Assembly (NCBI GenBank): GCA_000583135.1
Contig: JFBG01000027.1
Coordinates: 1-64,000 of the forward strand
Direction: 5' to 3'
Length of the DNA stretch: 64,000 nt
Origin: Thioalkalivibrio sp. HK1
Lineage (GTDB): Bacteria; Pseudomonadota; Gammaproteobacteria; HK1
The translations under genes and the position numbers were made by a program. Shown here in pieces: positions 26,263 through 35,521 of the stretch. The notes under the pieces are model-generated. The model ran no database searches. It was not told where the DNA came from and worked only from the letters and a program-made list of their open reading frames with translations. The stretch's first letter is position 1, and each line of letters starts with the position of its first letter.

Positions 26263-27510
26263 ATGAGCGCCCGCAGTTCCGAATCGAACCCGACCCCCGC
26301 CGGCAAACCTGCGGGGTCTCGCTTTGCGGCCTTGACCGAGCCCGCCTTCCGACGCTACTGGCTCGGATCGATCGGAACCATCGGCTCCACCCAACTCCTG
26401 TTCATCGGCATGGGCTGGCTTGTCTTTCAGCTGACCGGATCGCCCTTCGATCTCGGTCTCGTGGGGCTGTGTCTGTCGCTGCCCGCCATCGCCTTCAGTT
26501 TCATCGGTGGAGGGCTCGCCGATACCTTGGATCGCCGCCGCATCCTCTTTGCGACCAATCTCGCCTTGGCGATCGTATTGCTGGCGCTGGCCATCGCCGA
26601 CCGCTTGGAAGTGGTGGAGGCTTGGCATGTACTGATCGCGGCCACCGCCTACGGCATCATCGCCGGATTCGATTGGCCGACCCGCCAATCATTCTTTCCG
26701 ACCCTGCTCCCCCCTGAAAAGTTGCCGAGCGCGGTGGCCCTGATGTCGATGCTGTGGCAAGGCGGGCGCATGGCCATACCGGCCATCGGGGGAACGCTGA
26801 TCGCCGCCGGCGGAACCGCCGGGGTCTTCGCCCTCGGGGCCTTGGGATCTGTGGCGATGTGCGCGGTGCTCTACAAACTGCCCTCGGTTGCGAAAAAAGA
26901 ACCGGAAGAGGCTCCGGGGCTGCCGGCGGGGATTCGCTTCATCCTCCATGAACCCCTCTTTTTCACCTTGATCGGTCTTACTTGGGCGCTGTCCTTCTTC
27001 GGCATCTCCTATATGCAGATCATGCCCGCGCTGGCCGACCTCCTCGGAGCCGGCAGCCGGGGTTTCGGGGCGATGGTCTCGGCATCGGGGGTCGGATCGC
27101 TGATGGGGACGGCGCTGGTGATGATGCGAAGGCCGCATATCCGAAATCCGCGGCGTTTTCTGCTGTCGGCGCTGACGGGAGCGGGCTGCGGGCTGGCCGC
27201 GTTCGCCTTGGTCTGCTGGAACGCCCAAGGTTGGGATATCGCTTGGTACCTCGCCGTGGGCATCATGGTCCTAACCCACACCTGCGCCTCGATCTTCTAC
27301 GTGATGACCATGATCGTGCTCCAACAAAATGTGCCGGAGCATCTGCGCGGACGGGTGATGGGAGTGCACGGCATCGGCTTCACCTTGATCATGCTCGGCG
27401 GGGTGTTCAGCGGCGGCATGGCCACTTTGCTGCACCCGGCGGCCGCGGTGCTGATCGGATCGATCATTTTGCTCATCGCCACCGCGATCGGGAATCGCTG
27501 GTTGCCTTGA
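26263..27510 (+). CDS. MFS permease (drug/metabolite efflux-like)
   Basis: A 415-residue protein with about twelve hydrophobic segments. It starts with FAALTEPAFRRYWLGSIGTIGSTQLLFIGMGWLVFQLTGSPFDLGLVGL, the typical N-terminus of TMEM-like/enterobactin-exporter-type MFS proteins. The loop 2-3 motif GGGLADTLDRRRILFATN is the family A-motif. The second half repeats the pattern with LLGAGSRGFGAMVSASGVGSLMG. The substrate is unknown. No neighbour points to a specific cargo. Confidence 0.82.
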   Translation: MSARSSESNPTPAGKPAGSRFAALTEPAFRRYWLGSIGTIGSTQLLFIGMGWLVFQLTGSPFDLGLVGLCLSLPAIAFSFIGGGLADTLDRRRILFATNLALAIVLLALAIADRLEVVEAWHVLIAATAYGIIAGFDWPTRQSFFPTLLPPEKLPSAVALMSMLWQGGRMAIPAIGGTLIAAGGTAGVFALGALGSVAMCAVLYKLPSVAKKEPEEAPGLPAGIRFILHEPLFFTLIGLTWALSFFGISYMQIMPALADLLGAGSRGFGAMVSASGVGSLMGTALVMMRRPHIRNPRRFLLSALTGAGCGLAAFALVCWNAQGWDIAWYLAVGIMVLTHTCASIFYVMTMIVLQQNVPEHLRGRVMGVHGIGFTLIMLGGVFSGGMATLLHPAAAVLIGSIILLIATAIGNRWLP

Positions 27511-27719
27511 AAAATCGACACTCGATTGGGTCGATCCGATCCCGAATACGCGATCGAAGGGATCCGGTTCGACAGCGCCGAGAATAGAGCATCTTGGAAG
27601 GATTGCGATGACCATGAAAAAGCGATCGATGCCTCGCCCATCGGGAGATTCCTCGATGGACACGATCCATCCTCGGCTCGCCCCGAAGGGATGCACCCAC
27701 AACCCGAACGAGAGCCTCG

Positions 27720-28643
27720 ATGCCGCATAAAGCGCCCTTTGCCAACGATCGCATCGTCTTGGGTACGATGCTGATGCTGGGCTTTTGCCTGACCGCCCCC
27801 CTGCTCGATGTCTGTGCGAAGCTGGCGGCCGCCACCATTCCCGTGGGTCAGGTAACGGGGGCGCGTTTTTTGGTGCAATCCCTGATCATGCTACCGGCGC
27901 TGATCCTGTGGCGCTATCCGCTGCGCTTCGATCCCGCCTTGCTGCGACTTTTATTCGCCCGCGCCTTGCTGCTGGTTCTTTCGACCTTCTGCTTCGTCGC
28001 CGCCATCGCCTCGATGCCGATCGCCGATGCCCTGGCCATCGCTTTCGTCGAGCCCTTTTTGCTCTTGCTGATCGGAAATTACGCGCTGGGCGAAAAGGTG
28101 GGGCCGCGCCGATTGGCCGCCTGCGCCGTCGGATTCATCGGGGTTTTACTGGTCATCCAACCCAGTTTCGAAGCCTTCGGCGCGGTCGCCTTCTTCCCTT
28201 TGGGCACCGCGCTTTTCTTCGCCCTGTACATGCTGATCACCCGATCTTTGAGTCGCCGCATCCAAGCCGTGCCCATGCAACTCCACTCGGCGTGGATCGG
28301 CACGCTGATCTGCCTGCCGATCCTGCTGCTCGCCGAGGGTAGCGGGATTCAAGTCTTGGATCCGGTGATGCCCCAGGGGATATTTTGGTTTTTCCTGATC
28401 GGGGTCGGCGCCGCCTCGTCCCTCTCTCACCTGCTGATGAGCCTGGCTTTGAGCCATGCCCCGGCCACCGTCCTGGCTCCCTTGCATTATTTGGAGCTGG
28501 TCAGCGCCGCGGCTTTGGGCTATTTGGTCTTCAAGGACACGCCGAACGAGCTGGCGCTGGCGGGGATGGCGGTGATTATCGGCTGCGGTTTGTACATCAT
28601 CCATCGAGAAAGAGTGCACGAACGCCGAACGAACAAGCCTTAG
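27720..28643 (+). CDS. EamA/RhaT-family (DMT) transporter
   Basis: A 307-residue protein with about ten hydrophobic helices in two EamA repeats, first ~20-155 and second ~165-300. Visible hallmarks are VARGARFLVQSLIMLPALILWRYPLRF, SMPIADALAIAFVEPFLLLLIG and, in the second half, LEYLELVSAAALGYLVFKDTPN-like text. Drug/metabolite transporters export amino acids, nucleosides or toxins; the cargo here cannot be told. It converges on tatC with a 39-bp gap. Confidence 0.82.
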   Translation: MPHKAPFANDRIVLGTMLMLGFCLTAPLLDVCAKLAAATIPVGQVTGARFLVQSLIMLPALILWRYPLRFDPALLRLLFARALLLVLSTFCFVAAIASMPIADALAIAFVEPFLLLLIGNYALGEKVGPRRLAACAVGFIGVLLVIQPSFEAFGAVAFFPLGTALFFALYMLITRSLSRRIQAVPMQLHSAWIGTLICLPILLLAEGSGIQVLDPVMPQGIFWFFLIGVGAASSLSHLLMSLALSHAPATVLAPLHYLELVSAAALGYLVFKDTPNELALAGMAVIIGCGLYIIHRERVHERRTNKP

Positions 28644-28682
28644 GACCCTCTTCTCGAAGAACCGAGCCCCATCGGCTTTTTA

Positions 28683-29477
28683 TCATACGGCCTGCTCTTG
28701 TTTCTCCCGGCGCACATAAAGACGGGAGAAGATCACCCCGAGCTCGAAAAGGGCCCAAACCGGCAGCGCCAGCAGGGTTTGAGAAATCACATCCGGGGGT
28801 GTCAGGAGCATCCCGACCACGAAGGCGCCGACGATGATATAGGGGCGTTTTTTCGCAAGCGACTCGGGGGTGGTAAATCCGGTCCAGACCAACACCACGG
28901 TGGCGATCGGAACCTCGAACGCCAATCCGAAGGCGAAAAAGATCTTGAGCACGAAATCCAAATAACTGCTGATATCGGTCATCACCTCCACCCCTTGGGG
29001 GGCCACCGCCTGGAAGAATTTGAACATCAGGGGAAAGACCACGTAATAGGCAAAAGCCATCCCAAGATAAAAAAGGAAGGAGCTGGTGACCATCAACGGG
29101 AAGACGAGGCGCTTTTCGTGCCGATAGAGCCCGGGGGCCACGAATGCCCAAAACTGATAGAGGATGAGAGGAAGGGCGATGAGGACGGAGCAGGCAAGGG
29201 CGAGTTTGAAGGGGGCGAGGAAAGGCGAGGCGACCTGGGTTGCGATCATGCTCGCCCCTTCGGGCATCGCCAAGAGCAAGGGCGCCGAAAGCCACTTATA
29301 AAGATAGTTGGCGAAGGGCATCAGGCATAGCAGCACCACCGAAACCGCGATCACCACCCGCACCAAGCGGTTGCGCAACTCCACCAAATGCTCGACGAAA
29401 GTCATCTCCCCTTGGGGCGAGGCGGCCCCGGCGGGGGTCGATGCGGCGGGATTCTCCTTCGCCGACTCCTCGCTCAT
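28683..29477 (-). CDS. tatC: Twin-arginine translocase subunit TatC
   Basis: A 264-residue membrane protein with six hydrophobic helices. The conserved cytoplasmic N-terminus MTFVEHLVELRNRLVRV contains the Glu used for signal-peptide recognition. FWAFVAPGLYRHEKRLVFPL and the later FGLAFEVPIATVVLVWTGFTTPESLAKKRPYIIVGAFVVGMLLTPPDVISQTLLALPVWALFELGV are typical TatC. It receives twin-arginine signal peptides and transfers folded proteins. The start overlaps the tatB stop (ATGA). Confidence 0.95.
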   Translation of the reverse strand: MSEESAKENPAASTPAGAASPQGEMTFVEHLVELRNRLVRVVIAVSVVLLCLMPFANYLYKWLSAPLLLAMPEGASMIATQVASPFLAPFKLALACSVLIALPLILYQFWAFVAPGLYRHEKRLVFPLMVTSSFLFYLGMAFAYYVVFPLMFKFFQAVAPQGVEVMTDISSYLDFVLKIFFAFGLAFEVPIATVVLVWTGFTTPESLAKKRPYIIVGAFVVGMLLTPPDVISQTLLALPVWALFELGVIFSRLYVRREKQEQAV

Positions 29478-30133
29478 CGGGGTGTCTCCGATGCGGATCG
29501 AGCCGCCTCAGGCGCAGGTTTTTCCTTCGAAGACACGACGGGATCCGCCCCCGGGGGCGAGATATCCCCATTCGATCCACCGACATTCGTTCCATCGGCC
29601 GATGCCCCGAAAGAATCGCTTTGTCCTTCGTCGGCCGAGCGGGCAGCAAAAGCGGGGGCATCGTCCGCCGCCGTCGGGACTTGGGGATCGCCCGAGGAAT
29701 CTTCCTTCTTGGATGCAAGTTTCGAAGACGATCCCGATCCGGTGGCCGGCTCATCGGGCTTTTTTTCGTCTTTCGATGCGTTTTCGGGGCGATCGGGGGC
29801 GATCGAAGGGGCGTTTTTCGGAACTTGCGCAGACGAAGACGCCGGGGAATCGACGGATTCGATCGCGCTTTTCGCCTCTTCGAAAACCTCCTTCGTTTCG
29901 TTGGCCGCCTCTCGAATCTGCGTGAATTCGGAAGCGGGCTTGGCCAATTGTTCCTTCCACTCTTGGAGGCGCACCTCGCGATCGATATCGTTCTTGGCTT
30001 GGTTGATATAGCGCCGTATCCGACCCATCCACAATCCGATGGTACGCACCATCTTCGGCAAACGCTCGGGGCCGACCACGAGCAAGGCGATGATGCTGAT
30101 CAGGGCGATCTCGAGAAAGCCGATATCAAACAT
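29474..30133 (-). CDS. tatB: Sec-independent translocase protein TatB
   Basis: A 219-residue protein. N-terminal MFDIGFLEIALISIIALLVVGPERLPKMVRTIGLWMGRIRRYINQAKNDIDREV is the TatB membrane helix, Gly-Pro hinge and amphipathic helix. The tail of ~120 residues is Ser/Asp/Pro-rich and presumably flexible, as in other TatB proteins. It forms the TatBC receptor complex with TatC. The gap to tatA is 198 bp, larger than usual in this operon. Confidence 0.92.
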   Translation of the reverse strand: MFDIGFLEIALISIIALLVVGPERLPKMVRTIGLWMGRIRRYINQAKNDIDREVRLQEWKEQLAKPASEFTQIREAANETKEVFEEAKSAIESVDSPASSSAQVPKNAPSIAPDRPENASKDEKKPDEPATGSGSSSKLASKKEDSSGDPQVPTAADDAPAFAARSADEGQSDSFGASADGTNVGGSNGDISPPGADPVVSSKEKPAPEAARSASETPR

Positions 30134-30331
30134 GGCCGAAGTCCGGCATCACACTCTCCGAAAAACGCATCATCCGAAGGCGAATAAAAAAGGCCGTCGA
30201 AACCCGAGCGGCGATCATGCGCCCGCCGCCCGAGGCACGAAGCAAAACCCGAAAAAACGCTTCGAAAACGATAAAGCGGCGGGAACGAGAATATCTTTGC
30301 GCCCGATGACCGAAAAAGTCCGGTTTTGCGA

Positions 30332-30595
30332 TCAATCGCCGCGCTTTTTTTCGGTGCCGGATTCGGGGGGATTCGATGCGGTGCGGGCCGCGGCGGGCTC
30401 CTCCTCCTTGGAGGATTTTTCCTCCCCTTCGAGGGCGGATTCCTCTCGCGCCTCGGCATCGCCTTCCTTGACCGCTCCCCGGAAATTGCGGATCGCGGCC
30501 CCGAGGTCGCCGCCCATATTGCGAAGCTTCTTCGTACCGAAGAGCAACAACACGATCAACAATACGATCAGAAGCTGCCAGACGCTGATCCCCAT
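30332..30595 (-). CDS. tatA: Sec-independent translocase protein TatA
   Basis: The start is set at ATG 30595 (AAGGAG six bases upstream), giving 87 residues; the frame is open for eight more codons upstream. [46 protein letters not shown] shows the TatA helix, the FGxKKLRxxGxDLGxAI hinge/amphipathic helix and an acidic C-terminal tail. It polymerises to form the transport site. The gene order hisIE-tatA-tatB-tatC is common in beta- and gammaproteobacteria. Confidence 0.94.
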   Translation of the reverse strand: MGISVWQLLIVLLIVLLLFGTKKLRNMGGDLGAAIRNFRGAVKEGDAEAREESALEGEEKSSKEEEPAAARTASNPPESGTEKKRGD

Positions 30596-30682
30596 GCCCG
30601 TCTCCTTGATGTTTTTCAAACCGCCGCGAACGATCGAGATGGCAATCCCGATACTTGAAACTGTAACGCAAATAAAAAGGGA

Positions 30683-31441
30683 TCAGCGAGCGGCCTTCTC
30701 TTCGAGGCCCGATCGTCCGAAGCGGCGGGAGAGCTCGTCGAACACATCCGTCGGGGAGAGCCCATGGGACGAAAGCAGCACCATGCTGTGAAACCACAGA
30801 TCCGCAACCTCGTGCACCAGCGCCGCTCGATCGCTGCCTTTGCCCGCGATGATCGTCTCCGCGGCTTCCTCGCCCACCTTTTTCAATACGGCATCGACTC
30901 CTTTGGCGTGCAAAGAAGCCACATAAGACTCATCGGGCGGGGCGCCTTTGCGCGCATCGATGATCCTCGCCAGATCGGTCAGAACATCCCCGCTCGGGGC
31001 AAGAGGCAGGATCGGCGCCGCTTTTTCCTCGTCCGCCGGTACCCGCCCATCCTCCCCTTCTCGGTAGATCTCCTCGGCGGGGATGCGCACCGGCTCCACA
31101 TCCACCCAGCGATCCCCCTCGAGCCTGCGAAAGAAGCAATGCTCGCGGCCGGTATGGCAGGCGATCCCGCCGACCTGATCGACCGCCAAGACCACCGTAT
31201 CCCCGTCGCAATCGAGACGTATCTCGTGCACCCGCTGAACGAATCCGGATTGTTCGCCTTTGCGCCACAAACGCTGCTTCGAGCGCGACCAATAGACCGC
31301 CCGCCCCTCGCGGGCGGTGGCGGCCAAGGCCTCGCGATTCATCCACGCCAGCATCCATAGGCGCTTGTCATCTCGGCCATAGGCGATGCAAGGCACCAAA
31401 CCCTGATCGTTCCAACGGACCTCATCCAACCACGCGCTCAC
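30683..31441 (-). CDS. hisI: Bifunctional phosphoribosyl-AMP cyclohydrolase / phosphoribosyl-ATP pyrophosphatase
   Basis: HisIE fusion of 252 residues, catalysing steps 2 and 3 of histidine biosynthesis. The start appears to be GTG 31441. The N-terminal HisI domain has [37 protein letters not shown] and the metal-binding DCDGDTV plus [13 protein letters not shown]. The C-terminal HisE domain (from ~residue 150) has [31 protein letters not shown] and [15 protein letters not shown] ~25-residue linker joins them. It lies directly upstream of tatABC. Confidence 0.93.
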   Translation of the reverse strand: MSAWLDEVRWNDQGLVPCIAYGRDDKRLWMLAWMNREALAATAREGRAVYWSRSKQRLWRKGEQSGFVQRVHEIRLDCDGDTVVLAVDQVGGIACHTGREHCFFRRLEGDRWVDVEPVRIPAEEIYREGEDGRVPADEEKAAPILPLAPSGDVLTDLARIIDARKGAPPDESYVASLHAKGVDAVLKKVGEEAAETIIAGKGSDRAALVHEVADLWFHSMVLLSSHGLSPTDVFDELSRRFGRSGLEEKAAR

Positions 31442-31863
31442 TCGTCCGACTCCGTTTTCGATTGCGATACTTGCGGTTTTCGCCTTTTTCCCGGCGCCGA
31501 TTTTCGATCGTCATCGATCACAAAGGGGGCAAGGCGGAAGGGTTGTCGAAATACCCGACGAGGCCTTCGCTCTATCGATCCGATGCGGGCAATTCGAGAC
31601 GAGACTTCTCATCGACAATTCTTTCGGGTGCGAGGCGAGGCGATCCTCCAAGCGATCCATCGCTACCTTGGCGGGGGAATCGTCATGGGGCGGTATCGAA
31701 AGCCGCGGATGCAAGATTATATAGAACGCAAAGCCCGGGATCGGGGCATGCGCTCGACAACGCTCACCTCTTTTGCGCTTTGGAGCGACGACGATGCCCG
31801 TCGAAAGCATTCCGATGCCTTATCGCTTCACCATCGCCTTATCGCTTCGACATCGCATCGATC
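31442..31863. other. 422-bp spacer without a recognised gene
   Basis: It lies between hisIE and the MT-A70 methylase gene, both leftward, so it should contain the hisIE-tat promoter. It holds a two-copy 19-bp direct repeat at 31819-31856 (unit CTTATCGCTTCACCATCGC, two mismatches in copy two). Open frames here have no recognisable protein content. Confidence 0.55.
31819..31856 (+). repeat. 19-bp direct repeat x2
   Basis: CTTATCGCTTCACCATCGC (31819-31837) is followed directly by CTTATCGCTTCGACATCGC (31838-31856). It lies just downstream of the end of the MT-A70 methylase gene on that gene's strand. Confidence 0.8.
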
Positions 31864-32472
31864 CTATCGGCCGACCATCGGGCGCTTTGCACCCCATTGC
31901 GCTTCCAGCCCCCATGCTTTCCAACCGGCAGCCGGCTCTCGGGCAAAGAGCTCGATCTTCGATTGATCGGGGAACATCGATTCGATCCTGCGCCGCACCT
32001 CGTCCGGCTTGCGCGAATGCCCCTGCCGGGGCTCGCATACGAGTTGGCGAATATTCCTCGCCCCCCTGGGCGAGGGGATCTTCCCCTTCTTGAACGCAAG
32101 GCACATTTCGCACTGCGAAAGGGTGTAATAGCCGGGATTGGTCTTGCACTTATCCCAAACGAAGGCGACGGTGGCCCAAGCGAAACCCCAAGCCTTGCCC
32201 AGATCGATCGCCTGATCCAGATGCGGGGAGGTCGCCCATAAAAAAAGCAAGGAATCGTCGGCGGCGATCCGATCCACCGGCAGGGTCTTCAAATCCGCAA
32301 GCCTGACCGTCGGATAGTGGCGCATCGCTCCCCCGGAATCGCCGCCCCCGGCCCCGCAATGTTGGAGCTGTCCCTTGTAATCCCACGGCGGGTCGGCGTA
32401 GATCACCTCGTATCTCTTCGACGGCATCGGCGGAAATAACGAAGCCCTCCCGCTCTTGGCATGGCCCGACAT
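31864..32472 (-). CDS. MT-A70 family adenine-N6 methyltransferase
   Basis: A 202-residue protein. The catalytic motif DPPW is in YEVIYADPPWDYKGQ near residue 26. Further on are DDSLLFLWATSPHLDQAIDLGKAWGF and EVRRRIESMFPDQSKIELFAREPAAGWKAWGLE, the usual bacterial/phage MT-A70 pattern. These enzymes methylate adenine in DNA (or RNA). No restriction enzyme, specificity subunit or phage gene is next to it, and it is bracketed by two long gene-free spacers with direct repeats, so it may be a solitary acquired gene. MSGHAKSG is the chosen start; MPSKRYEV fifteen codons later is an alternative. Confidence 0.88.
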   Translation of the reverse strand: MSGHAKSGRASLFPPMPSKRYEVIYADPPWDYKGQLQHCGAGGGDSGGAMRHYPTVRLADLKTLPVDRIAADDSLLFLWATSPHLDQAIDLGKAWGFAWATVAFVWDKCKTNPGYYTLSQCEMCLAFKKGKIPSPRGARNIRQLVCEPRQGHSRKPDEVRRRIESMFPDQSKIELFAREPAAGWKAWGLEAQWGAKRPMVGR

Positions 32473-33064
32473 CTCGATCCTCCCTCCTTGTCCGGTGTGA
32501 TCGATTCGAAAAGTGCACTATCCGGCTGCAATATCCGGCTGATCGAATATCCCTTCGACGCTCGATCGGGCATCGAGATCGAGCAAGGCGGCTCTCATCG
32601 ATGCCTGACGATACCCGTCGTTGTCAACGATACCCGTCGCCGGTACATCTCGCCCGCACATCGCAGATCCGGCGCAAAACGATGATCCGAAAGCGCAAGT
32701 ATCGTGAAGCCGGCGCCCTCGGGTCGATCCGAAGGCGCCCGGATGATAAGCACGAATGCGATCATCGGCGGCGAGGCGGGGCATGAAAAAGATGGCGGCG
32801 TTTCGATCCCTCGATCTTTTTTCGCACCCTCTTGCGATCCAATCGCCCTCGCCCCGGCCGTGGATCTTTGGATAAAAACGCCGATGAACCAAGCGATCAT
32901 CGGATCCAAGGATCGCCTCGATGATCGATGGGCGAGCGAAGTCTTATAATTTCAACCGCATTCTTCCAACCGCATGCTTCTTGGCGGTCTTCGAAAAAAC
33001 CTCGAAGATCCGGATCAAGGAATCAAGGCGGCGATGCGCCGACGAAGAGGATGAAAGAGCATCG
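32473..33064. other. 592-bp divergent spacer without a recognised gene
   Basis: It lies between the MT-A70 gene (leftward) and the epimerase gene (rightward). It contains the direct repeat ACGATACCCGTCG at 32608-32620 and 32627-32639 (19-bp period) and a two-copy CAACCGCAT motif around 32952-32975. No tRNA, conserved RNA or protein content is evident. Confidence 0.6.
32608..32645 (+). repeat. 19-bp period direct repeat x2
   Basis: ACGATACCCGTCG is identical at 32608-32620 and 32627-32639; the six bases between and after differ. It is intergenic. Confidence 0.8.
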
Positions 33065-34024
33065 ATGAAAACGAGAAAGATCGCGATCTTGGGTGGATCG
33101 GGCTTTGTCGGCGGGCACTTGGTCGCCGCCTTGGCCGAGCGCGGGATGGCATCTCGCGTCATCACCCGAAGGCGCAACCGTACCCGTCATCTGTTGGTGA
33201 TCCCGAGCTGCGAGGTGGTCGAGGGGGATATTTTCCAACTTGCGGATCGACAACGGCACTTGGCGGGCTGCGATGCGGTGGTCAATCTCGTCGGCATCCT
33301 CAATCAGGGCCGATCCGCACTTTTCGAGGATGTCCACGCCCGCCTCCCGGCATCCATCGCCGCCGCCTGTCGTTCCCTCGATATCGGGCGCATCGTGCAT
33401 ATCAGCGCCTTGGGGGTCGCAAAAAACGCCCCCAGCGAATATTTGCGTTCGAAATTCAAAGGCGAGGAGGCAATCCACGCCGCCGGTGGGGATATCCGGG
33501 TCACCAGCATTCGCCCGAGCATCATCTTCGGCCCCGGCGACAGTTTCTTCAATCGTTTTGCGAATTTGCTGTCCCTGTCGCCCTTGGCCTTTCCTTTGGC
33601 CTGCGCCGATGCCCGCTTCGCCCCGGTTTGGGTCGGGGATGTCATCGAGGCCATCCTTCGCATCCTCGATGACGATTCGACCGACGGCCACCGGTACGAA
33701 CTTTGCGGCCCCGAGGTGCAAAGCCTTCGAGATCTGGTGCAATTCACCGCCGATGTCACGGGCAAAAGACGATGGATCATCGATATCGGCCATCGTTTAT
33801 CTCGCCTGCAGGGCATCGCGATGCAAAATCTGCCGGGGAAGATCTTCACCTTGGACAACTACCTCTCGGCGACGGTGCCGAGCGTGTGCAAGGATTCGGG
33901 CTTCGCTGCCTTGGGCATCGAACCTTGCGGTATCGAGAGCATCGTGCCCGCCTATCTCGGGGCTCGGGAAAAAAACGCTCGTTTGAGTCGCCTAAGAAGC
34001 ATGGCTCGACGATCGGATACTTGA
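33065..34024 (+). CDS. NAD(P)-dependent epimerase/dehydratase, NDUFA9 (complex I-associated) type
   Basis: ATG 33065 is chosen because the Rossmann start KIAILGGSGFVGGHLVAALAERG follows it; 319 residues. The rest matches the atypical SDR class that includes mitochondrial NDUFA9: RHLAGCDAVVNLVGILNQG, ARLPASIAAACRSLDIGRIVHISALGV, SIRPSIIFGPGDSFFNRFANLL, VWVGDVIEAILRIL and LCGPEVQSLRDLVQF. Bacterial members are often annotated as complex I NDUFA9-like proteins; a bacterial role is not established. The catalytic Tyr/Lys pair of classical SDRs is partly degenerate (SEYLRSKFKGEEA contains YxxxK). Confidence 0.8.
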   Translation: MKTRKIAILGGSGFVGGHLVAALAERGMASRVITRRRNRTRHLLVIPSCEVVEGDIFQLADRQRHLAGCDAVVNLVGILNQGRSALFEDVHARLPASIAAACRSLDIGRIVHISALGVAKNAPSEYLRSKFKGEEAIHAAGGDIRVTSIRPSIIFGPGDSFFNRFANLLSLSPLAFPLACADARFAPVWVGDVIEAILRILDDDSTDGHRYELCGPEVQSLRDLVQFTADVTGKRRWIIDIGHRLSRLQGIAMQNLPGKIFTLDNYLSATVPSVCKDSGFAALGIEPCGIESIVPAYLGAREKNARLSRLRSMARRSDT

Positions 34025-34338
34025 CATATCCAAAGCCGAGAAAAGATCGGGTATCGATCCGACGCGACCCGATACACCCCGATACATCGGCCCGATATCG
34101 CATAAAACCCCATCTTTCGGAGATCGAAGGCCACAAGAACGAAGCCCGACCTCGGGGCTTTCGTCCTTCGGGTTTTGCGTTTTCCGGTCGCCCCCTTCAA
34201 CCGATGATGCGCTCTTTTTGCGATAACCTGGCTTGCGATCGATCCTTCGTGAATCGGCTTTCGAAGTCGGATCACATGGCCGGTCGATGAGCGATCGCCC
34301 AAGGCCTCGATGATCCTCGCCGGAGATCGATTTCTACG
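34025..34338. other. 314-bp spacer with a possible terminator
   Basis: It lies between the NDUFA9-like gene and the AEC transporter, both rightward. A GC-rich hairpin at 34139-34164 may end the first transcript. Upstream, CCCGATAC-like words repeat irregularly between 34066 and 34100. No gene is recognised. Confidence 0.5.
34139..34164 (+). terminator. Possible rho-independent terminator after the NDUFA9-like gene
   Basis: ACGAAGCCC (34139-34147) can pair with GGGCTTTCGT (34155-34164), one base bulged, across a short loop. A TTTT run occurs some ten bases later. The stem lies ~115 bp after the stop codon and is imperfect. Confidence 0.35.
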
Positions 34339-35274
34339 ATGTACGCAATATTCATCGAGACCCTGCCCTTCTTTGCGATCATCGGGCTCGGCTATCTATC
34401 GGGGCGAAGCGGATTCTTCAGCGAAGAGGCCACCGATTGCCTCACCCGCTTCGTTTTCTATTTCGCCCTCTCGGCGATGATCTTTCGCTTCTCGTCGAAT
34501 CTTTCGATCGAGGATATCTTGCAATGGAACTTCGTCGCCGCCTATCTCTGCGCCTCGATTTCGGTCTACGCCCTCGCCTTGATCGTCGCCCGCTTGCGCG
34601 GCATCCGCATCGAGGAAGCGGTCATCGAGGCCCAATGCTCGGTCGTCGGGAATGTGGGTTTCTTGGGGATCCCCATGCTCTCGCTGCTGATGGGCGAGGC
34701 CGCGGTCGGCTATATCATGATCGTCTTGGCGATGGATCTGCTGGTCTTCGGAACCCTGGCGGTATCGGTGATCATCGCTCGAAGAGATGGTCGGATGAGC
34801 CTTTCGCTCGGGCGCGTCCTGTTGGCGGGTCTGCTGCGCAATCCGATGATCATGTCGCTCACCATCGGTCTCCTCTGGTCGACATGGAACCTTTCGATCC
34901 CCGGTCCGGTCGACGAGTTCATGACCCTGCTAGGAGCGGCCGCCACCCCCGGGGCGCTCTTCGCCATCGGGGCCTCGCTGGCCTCGAAGTCCACGGAAAG
35001 GATCGAGGTGGCCGGTTGGCTGTCTTTTTGCAAGCTGATCCTGCATCCGGCGGCGGTGGCGTTTTTCGCCCTCGCGGTCTTTCCGGTCGAGATCTTCTCG
35101 GCGGCGGTGATGATCGCCCTTGCTTCCTTACCGGTCGCCGGGAATATCTACATCATCGCCCAGCATTACAAGGTCGCACCCCAACGGGTCTCGGCCTCGA
35201 TCCTGCTCTCGACCGTCTTCGGCATCGTATCGGTCTCGCTGATCATCGCCCAAGCCGAAACCCTCTACCGATGA
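34339..35274 (+). CDS. AEC-family (auxin efflux carrier-like) transporter
   Basis: A 311-residue protein with about ten hydrophobic helices in two five-helix halves. It starts MYAIFIETLPFFAIIGLGYLSGRSGFFSEEATDCLTRFVFYFALSAMIFRF, the typical bacterial AEC N-terminus. The second half has PGALFAIGASLASKSTERIE and ASLPVAGNIYIIAQHYKVAPQRVSASILLSTVFGIVSV. Bacterial AEC members export or exchange malonate, malate or other organic acids. The substrate here is unknown. Confidence 0.85.
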   Translation: MYAIFIETLPFFAIIGLGYLSGRSGFFSEEATDCLTRFVFYFALSAMIFRFSSNLSIEDILQWNFVAAYLCASISVYALALIVARLRGIRIEEAVIEAQCSVVGNVGFLGIPMLSLLMGEAAVGYIMIVLAMDLLVFGTLAVSVIIARRDGRMSLSLGRVLLAGLLRNPMIMSLTIGLLWSTWNLSIPGPVDEFMTLLGAAATPGALFAIGASLASKSTERIEVAGWLSFCKLILHPAAVAFFALAVFPVEIFSAAVMIALASLPVAGNIYIIAQHYKVAPQRVSASILLSTVFGIVSVSLIIAQAETLYR

Positions 35275-35465
35275 TGGATTTGCCTTGCGGATCGAACGAG
35301 CCGCATCGAAGCTTTCTTGTCATTCATCGATGCCAAGCGAACGATTCCACCGAGCGATCCCGAGCATGGCCGAGAGCGTGTAGGGGGTATCCTTATCGGC
35401 ATCGTCGGCTTGGCCGCCCTCGCCATGGGCATCGAGCCGCCTTGACGTCGTTTGGAAAAGTCTTT

Positions 35466-35491
35466 GCAACGCTCAATCGCAACGCTCAATC
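35466..35491 (+). repeat. 13-bp direct repeat x2 in the PEP synthase leader
   Basis: GCAACGCTCAATC is repeated exactly at 35466-35478 and 35479-35491, about 30 bp before the ppsA start codon and just before its AAGGAG ribosome binding site. Confidence 0.85.
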
Positions 35492-35521
35492 GTATCGCTT
35501 CATCACCAAGGAGAGTCACCC

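Noticed and set aside
28644..28682. Terminator between the DMT transporter and tatC
   Set aside because: A TTTTT run is present, but I could not draw a stem longer than five base pairs next to it.
31462..32241. 259-codon plus-strand open frame over the spacer and MT-A70 gene
   Set aside because: Starts in a spacer, is low in hydrophobic residues and overlaps the clear DPPW methylase on the other strand.
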